From Platycnemis pennipes (lineage: Eukaryota > Arthropoda > Insecta > Odonata > Platycnemididae), in NCBI GenBank assembly GCA_933228895.1, contig OW121851.1, positions 125,349,624-125,413,623 on the forward strand: 64,000 nucleotides of DNA, given 5' to 3'. The first letter of the stretch is position 1; each line of letters opens with the position of its first letter. Shown one piece after another: positions 45,830 through 58,080 of the stretch. A program made the translations under genes and the position numbers. The notes under the pieces are model-generated. The model was not told where the DNA came from and ran no database searches. It saw only the letters and a list, made by a program, of their open reading frames with translations.

Positions 45830-47155
45830 CTTTCATATGAAAGGGACCTTCGGATGAATAAGGCTTCTGGAATTGATGATATACCCGCAGAACTGACAAG
45901 GAATGCAGTAGAGAGGACATTGGCCCATCTTTATAAGGTCATCTGCGACATGTACTCAACAGGAGAAATACCCAGGGACTTCGAGAAAAACATAATAATT
46001 CCTATTCCCAAAATGAAGAGAGCGGTGAAATGTGAAAAATTTTGGACTATAAGTCTGACGACACATGCATCGAAGATATTGACAAGGATAATCTACAGAA
46101 GAAAAGAACGAAAAGCAGAGGAGTTCCTGGATGAAGATCAATTCGGATTCAGGAAAAGTAAGGGTACAAGAGAAGCAATAATGGCCCTTAGGCTGCTTAT
46201 AGAAAAGAGAATAGAGAAGAACAACCCTACCTTGTTGCATTGGTGTATTTAGAGAAGGCTTTTGACAACGTGGATTGGAATTTAATGCTTGGAATTCTGA
46301 AAGGAATTGGAGTGTCCTACAATGACGGAAGAATTATCCACAGTTTGTATAGAAACCAAGTAGAGGTGATTAAATCTGGACCCAGCTGTGAAGAAGCAAG
46401 AATAAGGAAAACAGTGAGACAAGGCTGTGCACTGTCTCCCGCAACTTTTAATGTTTACATCGAGAGAGCCATCAATGAAGTCAAGGAGAAGTGTTCTGGA
46501 GTGAACATCCACGGAGAAACAATCAGCATGCTACGATTTGCTGATGACATAGCTCTCATAACTGAGACAGAGAAGGATGTGAATAAGACGCTAACAACCA
46601 TGGAAAGGACAATGGCCAGACATCAGCTGAAGATCAATAAGAAGAAAATTAAGATATTGGTGTGCAGCAAAAGAGAAGAGGCCAAAACCAACGTTAAACT
46701 AGGAAAACAGAAACTGGAAGAGGTGAAAGAGTTCTGTTACCTGGGAAGCAGAGTAACCAACGATGGACGAAGCAAGAAAGAAATAGTGAGTAGAATAACC
46801 CAGGCAAAGAGGGCACTCTATCGAAAGAAGAATCTACTTACAGCTGGAAATACAAGCTTGGAAGTAAGGAAGCAATTCATCAAAACGTATATCTGAAGCA
46901 TGTTCCTTTATGGCAGTGAGGCATGGACGATGACAGCAGCGGAGAAGAAAAGGGTGGAAGCATTCGAAATATGGTGCTATCGAAGAATGATGAAGATAAA
47001 ATGGATCGACCGAGTGACAAATGAAGAAGTCCTAAGAAGAGTGGGAGAAAAGAGGTCTGCTGAAAACTATAAAAAGAAGAAGGGACAACCTAATCGGCCA
47101 TATCTTAAGACACGATGGCCTGATGAAGACAATCGTCGAGGGAAAAGTGAATGGT
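45830..47155 (+). mobile_element. RTE-like LINE, most complete RT in the window
   Basis: Reads KASGIDDIPAELTRNAVERT, DQFGFRKSKGTREAIMALRL, motif A YLEKAFDNVDWNLML, QGCALSPATFNVYIERAINE, palm FADDIALI and EFCYLGSRVTNDGRSKKEIV. Breaks: a 1-bp deletion near 46231-46234 shifts frame, TGG has become TGA at 46894-46896, and a net 2-bp deletion near 47052 shifts frame again. The copy stops at about 47155 inside the post-RT region, with no palindrome or GAT tail, so it is truncated at both ends. Confidence 0.87.
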
Positions 47156-47734
47156 ATTAGCTAGATCACTGGTGAAACTTTAGTCCTCAAAATGAATCAA
47201 CAGGGACAAAACCTGAATAAATAAAGCCAGTAAATCACTATGTAAGCCTCCATACCAATTTTGTAGTGAAGTTTGTCTGTTTTAGCAAACTTACTACTGC
47301 CACTGAAAATAGTGGATAATGCATCCTGAGAATCTATTTGTTTTTCTGGTTTCACAAGGTAATTTTTGCCAGCACTAATTTATTAAAAGCATTGTATAGC
47401 ATTCAATGCTTACTTCACGGTAGTAGAGGAAATATAAGATAGGTAGGAGGAGGAAATGGGCTAGTACGGGTGGGTCACTTAGGTTATCTCATGAAGTATA
47501 AGATGGAAGGAGTTATTTAGCATATTAGGGGCCTTAGGAAGAGGGAATGGGAATTGATTGGAGGGATGAGATGTATGTGTGGAGAAGGATAGAGAAAAAG
47601 CAGTGGACAGAGAGGGATATGAATGAAGAAGTATAGAAGTTTCCAAGATTTATGGTGCATGGCCATCCATATGAGATTCATTCTAGTTTTGTCAACATGT
47701 TTTGAAAAATTAAACAGTTATATTACCATAGATA
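47156..47734. other. Non-coding DNA, nothing recognised
   Basis: AT-rich sequence between RTE fragments; no feature supported. Confidence 0.35.
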
Positions 47735-48062
47735 TTGTGTGTATGATGAAGATTAAATGGATCGACTGAGTAAGTAACGAGGAAGTCCTAAGAAGAGTAG
47801 GAGAAAAGAGAAGTCTGCTGACAACTGGAAGGGACAACTTAATTGGCCATATCTTGAGACACGATGGCCTGATGAAGACTATCGTCGAGGGAAAAGGGAA
47901 CGGGAAGATTGGGAAAGGCAGGCCTCGTATGAGATACATGGAACAGGTTGTGAAGGATGTAAAAGAGAAGAATTAAGTCGCAATGAAAAGGTTGGCCGAT
48001 AGAAGAATGGAGTGGAAAGCTGCATCAAACCAATCCTAGGATTGTTGAACAATGATGATGAT
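47735..48062 (+). mobile_element. RTE-like LINE, 5'-truncated 3' fragment
   Basis: Reads MMKIKWID, then a stop at the arginine position, SNEEVLRRVGEKRSLLTT, GRDNLIGHILRHDGLMKTIV and GKGRPRMRYMEQVVKDVKEK. It ends with CAATCCTAGGATTG at 48031-48044 and GATGATGATGA. The nearest match is the 17.6-kb minus-strand copy, with which it shares LLTT. Confidence 0.82.
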
Positions 48063-50090
48063 GAGATATTGTGTTCAGTAAATCTGGCCAATGGCAGATG
48101 ATGTGAACAACTTGAATGATTCTAATAAAATTGTAGAGAACTTCTAGAAGAGGTTTGGCTCTCCTTAGCAGTAGTCCTGAAATCTAGTTTGATATTGGAC
48201 AGTGATTGTGTGATGCAGGATAGACTTCTTCAGGGAAAAGAAAAACTGCATGTTTTACAGAGAATCGTGTGATAGCTCTGTGGGTAGAAATTAGGGTGCT
48301 AACCAAAGGTCTCTTGTTCAAATTCATGGAAGACCTTCTAGTAGTTAAACTCAAGTTATGTACCTAATTTTTTTTGTCTTTCAATCTCTGTGGGAATTTA
48401 TGGATAACACAGAAAGACTCTGGTCCCCCTACTTGGATGAGTGAGTTTCAGATGCCATTGGGCTTAGTGTTTGGTAAACTCTGCCCTCACCAGTGAGATT
48501 GACCTTTGAGCTGAGTGCTGTTTTTGGTTGGTATGCCTGAAGTTATGATAATTGGCTTGAGGATATGTCATGTCATATCAAGTCTTAGTCCTTTTTTTTT
48601 TACATATCCTGAATCCTTTTTGCAACATTTTGTTAGAACTGAAACCATTGTTATTATTGATGGCCTTGTGGTAATTGATATTCTGAGCTATGGTTTGCCT
48701 CAGACCCAAATAATTGTTTTTTTGCCTGCGTTTGATTGTTCTCTTTTGTGCAATTTCCTTTGACACAGAACACGCAGCCTAGGGCCTCATCCTCCCAGGA
48801 TTTCTCGCAGTGAGAGTGTGTGTTTTGATGCTGTGTGGGTAGCGGTTGATTGCTGTGACTTGAGTGTTTTGGACTGAATGGTGAAAAGTGTAGTTGTGTA
48901 AAGAAACTAACCTATTGCCCTGTACATCATTCCATTTTGTATGGCAGTGGTGGTTCTTTTTAGAAATGTATTTTTATATGGGAAACTATGTTCAACAACT
49001 TATTGACAGTATGTTGAGCACCATTAGTGTCCATTGTGATAAATAATGAGAACTGGAATACATTTATGTATTCTATCATCCATGTCAGAGATGACTTGGG
49101 ATTACTGTAATCATTGCTCAGAGTAACTAAATACTTCAGTGAAGTATCTCCTCAGTGAATATTTACATATTGTAACTTTGTTGGTGGTTGAATTCTGCTT
49201 CAACCTGTAGTACCTGCTTTATTCCTCACATTTTTGAAGATGCATGATTGTTGTAACTATAACCATTCACATATGTTAGCAATAACACTTCTTAGAGAAG
49301 TATTTTTGAAAGAAATTTTTGTATATAATGTTTTATTGTATTAGATAGAATCTATTACAATAATATAATGTATTCACAGAGACATGTTTAACAGGAGACA
49401 GTATATTCATGTTGACTTGTCAGATTTATACATTGTCTGCGTATACACGTACATAATTAAACCATTTTTCATAGTATATCCTGATATCATTTCCTTGTTA
49501 CCATCATATTTTACTTATTTTGCAAAACTTAGTCATTGACATTAGAAATTAAGTGCAACTAAGCTTGACATTAGAACACACCTTTGATATTTGTTGTTTA
49601 CCAAGCATGAAATTACATGATCAAAGAAATCTGTATAAATTTATTGGCAGGCTACCTCATTTTACTATCCACGGCTTGCAGTATGAGTGAATCAGTCTAA
49701 TGCATTTTTATGTCATGCGGAATGCATTCTGTGGCCTTACAAGCTCTTTTCTCACCTTTAAGAACCTGAGGCTTAATTAGGAAGTGCCTATTTCTTGGGG
49801 AATGCATCTGGGTTTCTCAGCCATTTGCATTCCTGCCAAAATTACTGCCTCTGGCAGTGTCTACACTATTCCTTCTTCTAGCACAGCCAAAACACAGCTT
49901 TACAATGCAAGTGGTGGAAGTGAATGAGGTACCTGCTTTTTGGTGGTCTAGCAGTGGTTATTCCCCTAGGAATAGTTGAAATGACTTAATTCTATTGCTC
50001 ACACACACATAAAACAACTGATCTCCATTGGCAATCTATGCAAATGAGTAGATGTTTGGTTTTTTTATGTCATAATATATATCAGTTAGA
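48063..50090. other. Intergenic DNA between LINE copies and Traf4
   Basis: AT-rich without supported genes. A weak tRNA-like patch at 48263-48330 (plus) may be an old SINE head. Confidence 0.35.
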
Positions 50091-50096
50091 TTTATT
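50091..50096 (-). terminator. Putative polyadenylation signal of Traf4
   Basis: AATAAA on the minus strand, about 255 bp after the stop codon at 50351-50353; plausible 3' UTR length. Confidence 0.45.
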
Positions 50097-50350
50097 TTTT
50101 ATACATTTACACAATATTTACAATGGTATGGCGTGCCGTATGTTTAAATAAAATATATATGGGCACTTCCTAGTGTTAGGAAGGGAAGCGTTTGCTGCAG
50201 CTCTGCTCCTTTTCTTCTTCCAATCGTTTCATTTTTCTGACTACTTCGGTGCAAAAGAGATCCGCTGCACATTGTTCCCAATGGCTGTGCACTTTTTTAT
50301 ATAATTAATATCACTTTTTGTGGGATTTTTCAAGTTTTTTTTTAATTTTT

Positions 50351-50548
50351 TTACACAGCTACTATCTTGCTAGGGTCAACCTTGACCCTGAGAAATAGCG
50401 TGTCATCCTTAATGTAATGCCTCCTCTTGAGTGTCTCATGAGGAATAAACCTCGGGAAGCCAAATCCAAGGGAATCAGGCTCCCTGCTAGGGCGTTGGAA
50501 GTTCTTCCATGTAGGATCTGGGATGAAACTCTCGACTATGCTGCAAGC
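50351..50548 (-). CDS. Traf4: Traf4 terminal exon: end of MATH domain
   Basis: 65 codons and TAA, ACSIVESFIPDPTWKNFQRP to YIKDDTLFLRVKVDPSKIVA and a final Val. Acceptor TTCTTCAG. The DDTLFLRVKV strand closes the MATH fold. Confidence 0.92.
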   Translation of the reverse strand, partial: ACSIVESFIPDPTWKNFQRPSREPDSLGFGFPRFIPHETLKRRHYIKDDTLFLRVKVDPSKIVAV

Positions 50549-53500
50549 CTGAAGAAGTGAAGGAGATAGAAATTTTAGTAAACATAGCAATCTTAGTTGC
50601 ACCAGTTGAGAATAGTAAAATGTTTGTTGTTGGATGAGACAGTTGACACTTATCAAGTTGCATGAAACATAATATGCTTGCAATGACAGTAGTGTTCATC
50701 CTCTTGTTGTATGAATGTATAAAGTGTATTGAATGGCCATTTCCATTTCAAGAGAATAATTGTTGACGGCCATGCTAGTCTTTATTTTCGTAATTTGGAA
50801 AGCTTATCATTTCAGAGGGTGAGAAATCTGAAGGAATCATTTTTGGGACTAATGTAACAGTGAAAAGAAACCAGTTTCAATTTTTATTGAGTTGTCACTA
50901 TGAAAGGCTGAGTGCCGGCAATAGTGAAGGCAGGGATGAGATTCTCACCTTCTCGGGAACACTGGTCTGATCGAAGAGCGTGAAAGACACAGAATGGGCA
51001 AAGGGCCATCTCAATAAGGCGTCGTACTCCCCGGGCAGGATCTTGATGTAGACGGACATGTGTGTGCCATCACCAGCTCCATTACCATTCAGAAAGAGGG
51101 AGGCCTAAGAGGTGGAGAAAATCATTAGAGTCATTGAAGTGAGAAGAAATCAAATGCATATTTAAAAAAATATGGGTGAGCACCATACATTGAAACATAT
51201 CAAGATCAAGAAAGGAGATTGAGATGGCAGGTTCATGATGCGTTACATATTACATACAAATTTTATCTAACAAGTTAAATAATTTCACCACCATACCATT
51301 CATAACAAATTACATTAATTTTCTAACAACAGTAGCCAGGGGCAAAGAGCATAAGAGTACTGAACAGAGGTCCCAAGTTTAACTTAAAAGAGGCCACTTT
51401 GGGCATAAATTCAAGGAAATAAGAAGGATGCCACTCTGGGTGAAGCCCATTGTATGAAATTGGGGTATCTGAGTTCCTAGGTGGTTTTTCTCAAAGTAAA
51501 TCGTGCTCTTCTCTGTACACGTTGAGCTAAACCACAAGTTGTGTCATTCTGGTATCAGGTCTACCTGAGAAACTACTGGTGGCATAGTGATGGGATCTTC
51601 TACCCCTCTCTTCCTCAAACCACGCAATTAAAGAATGTCTCTTAATTAGTTTTCCTCTGTACTTTCTTTTTTCCCTTACGCTCTGGTATGGAAATAATAA
51701 ACAAAATACAGGGCAAATTTTGAGTGTCTTGAAGCCATTATGGTATATCAGTCAAATCTGCAACAATCTGCTCAAATCAGATGGGGCATCATACAATTCA
51801 AGTGAGATTATGAAGGGAGGCATTCATGAACTAGAACGTTGGTCCAATATGAATCAAGACCTTTCATTTTGGGAGAACTGTATAATCAACTTGCACCCAA
51901 TACTCCCTCTCTCTTCCAAATTACTTTCACATATGTCATTATTCATAGACTCATAGCCAATGAGTTGAATATATGCCTTTTAAAAGGTTGATCACATATG
52001 CTAAGGAAGAGGAATGAGCCTCAGAATATTGTGATAAAACATCTTTTTTTGTTGTTTTCAAATTATCAGCCCCATCAGTCATTTTAATCTGAATCAGATG
52101 GATTTGTTCAGATCAGAAATCAGAAGTTGATTTTACAGAGCTTAATAAAGTATAGAACACAGTTTAAAATGAAGGCATCATTTTATTTGGGGTTAAGTTT
52201 CTAAACACAAAGGGTTCTTTGAGAACTGAGCTGAATGCCTATGTAATATGTACTCTTCATTTAGAAAACAAGACTTTATATTGCTCTAGACGGAGGGTAG
52301 TTGTGTTTCATCGAGTTGTGAATCCTCACCTGAAGCTTGTAACCATATTGACTAGTGTAGAATGGTGCGCTCACTAACTCCATTCCTTCTTTGGTCTTCG
52401 CCTCAGCCATTTTAGCTGCAAAGTCAGTCACCCTCCAAATAAGTGTGCCTGTGAATCAAAATGCAAAAAAGATTAAGTCAATTATTCCTTTGAGTGTCCA
52501 TTTCTAGGTGTGAATGTAACAAATGATAAAGTAAGAGTGAAATGGGTTTTTCTGACCACTGATACTTCAGATTTTTGAAATGTTTCACAATGACCTTCAA
52601 TCAAAAAATTATCCAGGCATAACATTTATATTATAAATCAGTTTACTCAAGATTGTCCATATAAACTGATCATCAATTCAACACCAATGACTGCATTCAT
52701 TTGAGTGGGGAGAGAGGCAGGGGGCATACTCTCTCACCTGTGTGGTTGAGGGATAGCCTGCCAAGGGCACCCTTGAGGCTGGAGATCTGGTGCTGTTGCT
52801 TGGAGACAACTCCACACATCAGGAGAAGGTGCTGCTTGGTTCCTTCTTCCAAATGTTTTTCCACGGCATGGCGGGGACCCTTAATGTAATAAAAGTACAG
52901 GTTTAAAATTAATGTGAGAGCTTGGTAGCTAATTAATCAATTAAGAACTAAACTTTAAGAACTTTGGTGAAGCACAAAATGAAAATGTATTATACAGTTT
53001 GAACTCAATTAGGGAACTTCAATAGGATAAATAATTGAATATTCTTGTGTTAATGGCTTATGTCTTCATGAATGCCATGAAAAATCTCATTGTCATTCCA
53101 TGAATAGTCGGTCTAGTGTCTTCTCAAATGACTTCCAAACATAAAAAAACCTGAAATTATGATACTATGTTCAGTTGTATTATAGTGACCTTATCTACTG
53201 TAATTAATTGTCAATCCAAATTGGGAATAGCTGCCTTGTGCTTGGTGTTATATGATTGAAAGATAATTCATCATATAGGGTACGTAAATGGAGAATATGG
53301 TGTTGGAATTGGTTAACAATTATGCATACTACTAAATGAAAGAAAAATACTTGTACATGGAAAAATGGAAAATACTTAAACCCAAGTAGATATATATGAT
53401 TGCCAATAGGAATGAATCTCAGCAATAGCAAAAGTGAATATAGTTTTCCTGGCTTCTCTTGCCTAACAGAAATTTATTCCATATTACTGTGTATTTCAAG

Positions 53501-56360
53501 CAAAACATCAATTAGATTAGAATACATCAGTGTACATTTGGTGATAACAAACGCCAAAGCATATTTATTCTTTGTGCATGTAGATCAGCATTATATTTCA
53601 TGAATATAAATAATTATATTAGTGAAGTATCACAAATGCAACTAGTACTTGTTAAGCATAACATTACTAATAAAGTGGGAAATAACGTCTGATACACTCT
53701 CCAATACACTGGCAGATCACCTCATCAGTTTGCCTTGTGCAGTATAATTTGTTTATTAAGAAGCATTTTACATTCACTTACTTTGAATCTGCATCCAGCA
53801 TCTTTGAAAGCACAGCACACACTGACCGAAGTACAGCGGTCCTTCAGATGAGCATCTAGTTCTTCCCTGGGTATAAGTGCAACTGTGACTCCTCCAGTTC
53901 CATCGACGTAGCATCTGTTTGGACAAGGGAGTGGGAATCTTCCACATTTGCTGTGATGTGCCTGGTGAGAGTCAAGCGAATTCATTTGATTAGGTTTGAG
54001 AATTCAGTAAAGGAAGTCCTATATTGGTGCAAATAGAAGGTTAGAGAATATACCATTGAATGGAATAGCCGTATTCTAAAGATTATATTGTGCTTCAAAA
54101 ATAAATGAAGGTTGAGTTTCCAATCTTGCTTCAAACTAACAAACAAGTGTTGTAAAAACACTGATAATTTAATGTTCTCTTAATAATAATTTATTTTCAT
54201 TTAATTACTCTGGAAATATTTACATACTCTTCTCAAATAAAGTACTGTGTGTCAAATCAAGCATAAAAATTAATATTTTCTTCTTGTTGATGTGATCTGT
54301 CAAACAAACATTGGAATTCAAATGAGACACCAGAATCTTAACAGATGAGTGGATTGTTCCTGCATGTAGCAAATTCAAAAATACAGAAATTCAAAAAGCT
54401 GTAACATATTTTAAAATAATTACATGTTTTCAAATAAGATTATCTGATGGTCAGCCAGAAGGTAGAACCAATGTGATGCCACTTCCATGGGTGCAATGCT
54501 CTCTGATGATGGAAGGAAAGTGGTGGATAGGGAAGTCTTATCTGTATGCTGCCTTTGGCTCACACATCGTCACAAGTCATAATATCCCATGATTCATTTA
54601 TATCCCATTGATCGCTTTTTAGATGAGGTAAAATATCATTTTCCCATGATATTTAACCTGATCTAAAGTATAAGTGTTCATGATTCCGTTTGATATCAGT
54701 AAGAAAATAAACATCTGTTTTCCTAATGTACGAGTTACATAGCATCCCATAGGGTTACGGGTTCCATCTTTGCTAGTGGTTTCTTGTCCCTGAAGATAGG
54801 GAATGATTTAGTTCTTCGAAAAAGGATGAATTTAATTTTGACCTGACTCTAAACCATAGAAGGCTTTATTTTACAAGACACCAGCGGGGATTTTTAAGCA
54901 CGGAGCTTTTTACAGATTAGATGAACCACAATCACCCGATTATACCCTGGGTGTCTTTTAATGTTGTCTTAGAAGAGAATCCATGTCAGCAATGAATTTT
55001 TCAACTAACCTGCATTGTGTCGGCAACAAATTCCTTCCCACAGTGTCTGCATGGGACCAGCCTCTTCGGGCATTCTGTGGCCCTGTGCTGGGCCAGAAGT
55101 CTCCTGGCAACCTTGATACCGCATTTTCCCTCGCAGTAAATTGGTTCAGATGGGCAGCCAGCCACGGTATGTGCTTCAAGCAGTTCACCAGAGAACTCCC
55201 GGCCACAAGACTCACACCTTGCCCTCCTCTTCGGGCACGTGTGGCGTAAGTGGTCTTCCATGAGCACCCGCGGTATCTGGGCACCACACTGGCGGGTGCA
55301 AGGGACGGCATCGTGTCTGCAGGTGTTCAGGTGAGCCTTAATAAAGTAATGCATACAGTCAGTGAGTGTGATTAGTCAAACCTCCTCGCTGTTGGATTTA
55401 ATTCTGTACTAAACCAAGGTATGTCATCATTCAAGGGTTATATGGGCCAAATTAATGCTAACTGAAGTGCTATTTTAAATGCGCACTTGTTAAAAGGGTT
55501 GTTGATAAATGGCTTCTAAGGATGTTGGCCATTAATCATTATTCACAATAATACTCTTATTGTTAAATGAGATCAATGCCTAAAAGAATCATAGCCTCTC
55601 TGATTGATTTAATTTTGTCTGTATTAACATTTTTTGTCATTCCAATGTTGATCAGGAAAGAATGTCACCATGTATTTAAAGGATAAAGTTGTACTTTTTG
55701 ACACATATATTTTATTTTCCAACTGGTTTGAAGCTTAAACTTCATTATCAAGCATGACAAGTGCATTGATAATGTTGCTAGAATGATAAAACATAATGAA
55801 ATAAAATATTTTTTGGGAAAGTACAAAGTTATTCATTAATGGCATGGCCAGACAGGAATCCATTGCGAAAAGACACATTTATTCCATGTACTTATTAAGC
55901 CAAGTTAATTTTTAAGAAATGCAAACTAGCTGTGAATACCTTAGTGAAGACACCTGCTGAAATGAGTAATAGCAGAATTTCCACAGAGAAAAAAATCCAC
56001 CTTGACCAGGACTCGAACCTGGAATCAGTTTATTTCTGGCCAGCTACTCTGCCACCAAGGCTTTCTTCTCCCTTGTGTATTTCTAGAGGCCTTTAAGTAT
56101 GTACATACCACATGTTTTTTTTCTCTGTAGAAATTCTTTCAAGTTACTTGCTTAAGTTTCTAGGAAGTTGGCCATTGGTCATCATTCATACTAAAACTTT
56201 TAAGCAGGTTTTTAAATGTAGGAATTATGTTCTGGTGGATGAGCCATTGTTATACCTTGAGTTTTCTCAGTTCATCTGTCCATTTACAGCCATCTTTGTG
56301 GTGGATGCAATACACCATGGATCCCATGATAGCTTTTTCTGCCTCTGGATCTGGGAATAT
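50351..56360 (-). CDS. Traf4: TNF receptor-associated factor 4 (Traf4), seven exons, 5' end missing
   Basis: Cytoplasmic TRAF adaptor that links receptors and polarity or junction proteins to JNK/NF-kB-type signalling. Exons, high to low coordinate: 56360-56256, 55336-55010, 53961-53782, 52879-52738, 52448-52330, 51104-50949, 50548-50351. All junctions are AG/GT and phases agree; the only split codon is Gly between exons 4 and 5. The visible 408 residues contain the post-RING linker (YCIHHKDGCKWTDELRKLK), TRAF zinc fingers (HLNTC...CPKRRARCESCG..., YCEGKCGIKVARRLLAQH, ECPKRLVPCRHCGKEF), a helical linker and a full MATH/TRAF-C domain (TLIWRVTDFAAKM, PFYTSQYGYKLQ, LFLNGNGAGDGTHMSVYI, WPFAHSVSFTLFDQ, LGFGFPRF). 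Human TRAF4 is about 470 residues, so about 65 N-terminal residues, including any RING, lie upstream and were not found. TRAF4 is the closest family member by the zinc-finger and MATH sequence. Confidence 0.93.
50949..51104 (-). CDS. Traf4: Traf4 exon: MATH domain core
   Basis: 52 codons, ASLFLNGNGAGDGTHMSVYI, KILPGEYDALLRWPFAHSVS, FTLFDQTSVPEK. Acceptor CCTCTTAG, donor AAG|GTGAGA; phase 0/0. Confidence 0.92.
52330..52448 (-). CDS. Traf4: Traf4 exon: start of MATH domain
   Basis: Completes the split Gly and encodes TLIWRVTDFAAKMAEAKTKE to FYTSQYGYKLQ. Acceptor GATTCACAG, donor CAG|GTGAGG; ends in phase 0. Confidence 0.9.
52738..52879 (-). CDS. Traf4: Traf4 exon: helical linker
   Basis: 47 codons plus one base: GPRHAVEKHLEEGTKQHLLL then MCGVVSKQQHQISSLKGAL, ending NHT and the first base of Gly. 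Corresponds to the short coiled-coil/TRAF-N region. Acceptor CATTAAG, donor CAG|GTGAGA; phase 1 at the end. Confidence 0.88.
53782..53961 (-). CDS. Traf4: Traf4 exon: last zinc finger
   Basis: 60 codons, AHHSKCGRFPLPCPNRC to CCAFKDAGCRFK. Includes an insertion (YVDGTGGVTVALIP) relative to the human protein. Acceptor CTCACCAG, donor AAA|GTAAGT; phase 0/0. Confidence 0.92.
55010..55336 (-). CDS. Traf4: Traf4 exon: zinc fingers
   Basis: 109 codons starting AHLNTCRHDAVPC and ending EFVADTMQ, with regular Cys/His spacing of three TRAF-type fingers. Acceptor TTTATTAAG, donor CAG|GTTAGT; phase 0/0. Confidence 0.92.
55921..56090 (-). mobile_element. tRNA-headed SINE or repeat in a Traf4 intron
   Basis: The minus strand has GGTGGCAGAGTAGCTGG (box A region) and CCAGGTTCGAGTCCTGG (box B), then a body ending GCTAGTTTGC. 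The body resembles the interior of the foldback at 56-254 (CACCTGCTGAAATG, CAGAATTTCCACA). Lacks a complete tRNA cloverleaf. Confidence 0.5.
56256..56360 (-). CDS. Traf4: Traf4 exon: post-RING linker
   Basis: 35 codons, IFPDPEAEKAIMGSMVYCIH then HKDGCKWTDELRKLK, between acceptor TTTTTCAG and donor AAG|GTATAA, phase 0 at both ends. It aligns with the YPDPELE...C.H..GC.W...L..L segment that follows the RING in TRAF4. Too short to stand out as an open frame. Confidence 0.85.
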
Positions 56361-58080
56361 CTGAAAAAGGGAGAAGTCAAAGTAATAAGTGATTTTTATT
56401 CATATAGTGAATTTCATATTTCATACAATGGTAAAATTATCAATGAAAAAAAAACACTTTTCCACAGTATGTTTATCTTCACTTTTTCTAATAAGATGAC
56501 CGATGAAGTTGAAAGCCATGTTTAAAAGTAAATTAAGAGAAACAAAGTTTTCGTCTATTGATAATGAAACACCTTCACACAGTAACAGCCGATACTATCG
56601 AATGCAATGATAAAATGACAGGTTGATTCAAGCTCAAGAGTAGGTACCTTGAATGTTTCAGTAAATAACTAGCTCGTAACCATTTTGTGCGTGTTGGTAG
56701 GCAGTTACTGTACAGACACGAAACTTTCTCATTAAATTTGAAATATTAAAATAATAATATTAAATCATGAAATTTTAAAATGAACATGTATTATATTCAA
56801 ATTTTAGAGAGATGTTACTCTCTGAATATTTATGGGTCAAATGATTTTGAGAAGCTCCCAGCCACAAATGAAAAATGTTGAAAAAAAGCTGTTTTTATCC
56901 GATGACAACCACATAAGTCTTTTTTTTTAAGCTGGCACTAAATCTTTTCTCGTGAGTTTCTCCTGCATAGCATTTTAAAATCCGCGATCTCTCTTTTGTT
57001 AGTGTGTGTGTTTGGTCATAGAGGACTCCTGCGCGCATCGAGCGCGGGCGACGCTACGCGGCGAAAAGCTGAAGTACCACTGCTCTCGCCCACACATTAC
57101 CGCGCCCGAAGGTATCTACGCTCGAATAGGCAAATAAAGAAAAAAATCAATGACACTCCTTGTTTACTTATTTCAAGGTACATATCCAACGTTATCCTTA
57201 TTGTAGATGCGTGGAATTACATATCTAGAGGTGATTATTTGCCGTAAAACATAGTATGTAGCTTGGACAAAGCGAAAGAAACATTCTCGACTTTCCCCCA
57301 AACAAAGAGATCGGAAACAAATGACGATGAATTACGCTGATCATTAAAGGGTCCGCCTTCGTATGTCATCGGCACCAGAGTCCTCTTCTCATTAGTCCTG
57401 AACATCCCCAATTTAGAAAGTAAACATTTAAGTAGACTATATAGATATAATATACAGTAGACTAATGACGAAAAATATAGGACATAGGAGGAAACAGAAT
57501 AATATATTTGTTTCTTAAGAGGGGATATGAAAGAGATTGCTAGCGAAGATAGATGGCAGAGGTTATGGCGGTTATGGCTCTTGATTTTGAAAATTGAAGG
57601 CGATGGCCGTAACCATTGGGTCTCCCTTTATATTTAATTAAAAAGCACGCCCAAGGATAAAGTTTTTTCTGCGATAACAGACATTATTGTCCTTGCAATT
57701 TTTATCAATAACAAGCAGCCTTAAGGTTAACCAACAAGAAATTTCTTCGCCAGTACCCCCACCAACGGCGATTATTGAACATGGGGGAATGATTCTCCCC
57801 ATCGCCTATTGTACAAAGGACTCCGTCGTATGCTTCCACTTGATGAAATCATTTTAGTTCAAGAACTTTATTTGCTAGTGTTGACTTGACATATTATTAT
57901 TCATGAACACGCGAGGGATAATAATAATAATAAGATTCAATAAGTCGTGGAATTTGCGAGGCGGAGTCATTCACCTTTCAGTTTATTTTCCAATACATCC
58001 CAAGAGATAGAACCATATTCTTTACTTCTAAAACTGAAATACATTCACTCCCGACAGTTAATGCATTTCCCTTCCGCGTT
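56361..58080. other. Upstream of the first visible Traf4 exon
   Basis: AT-rich, with a short CpG-rich patch at about 57025-57125 and an (ATA)n microsatellite at 57919-57935. No RING-type CxxC exon was found on the minus strand. Confidence 0.35.

Noticed and set aside
55999..56068. Possible true tRNA gene in the Traf4 intron
   Set aside because: Box A and B are present but acceptor and anticodon stems do not form a full cloverleaf, and the sequence continues into a repeat body, so SINE is the better reading.
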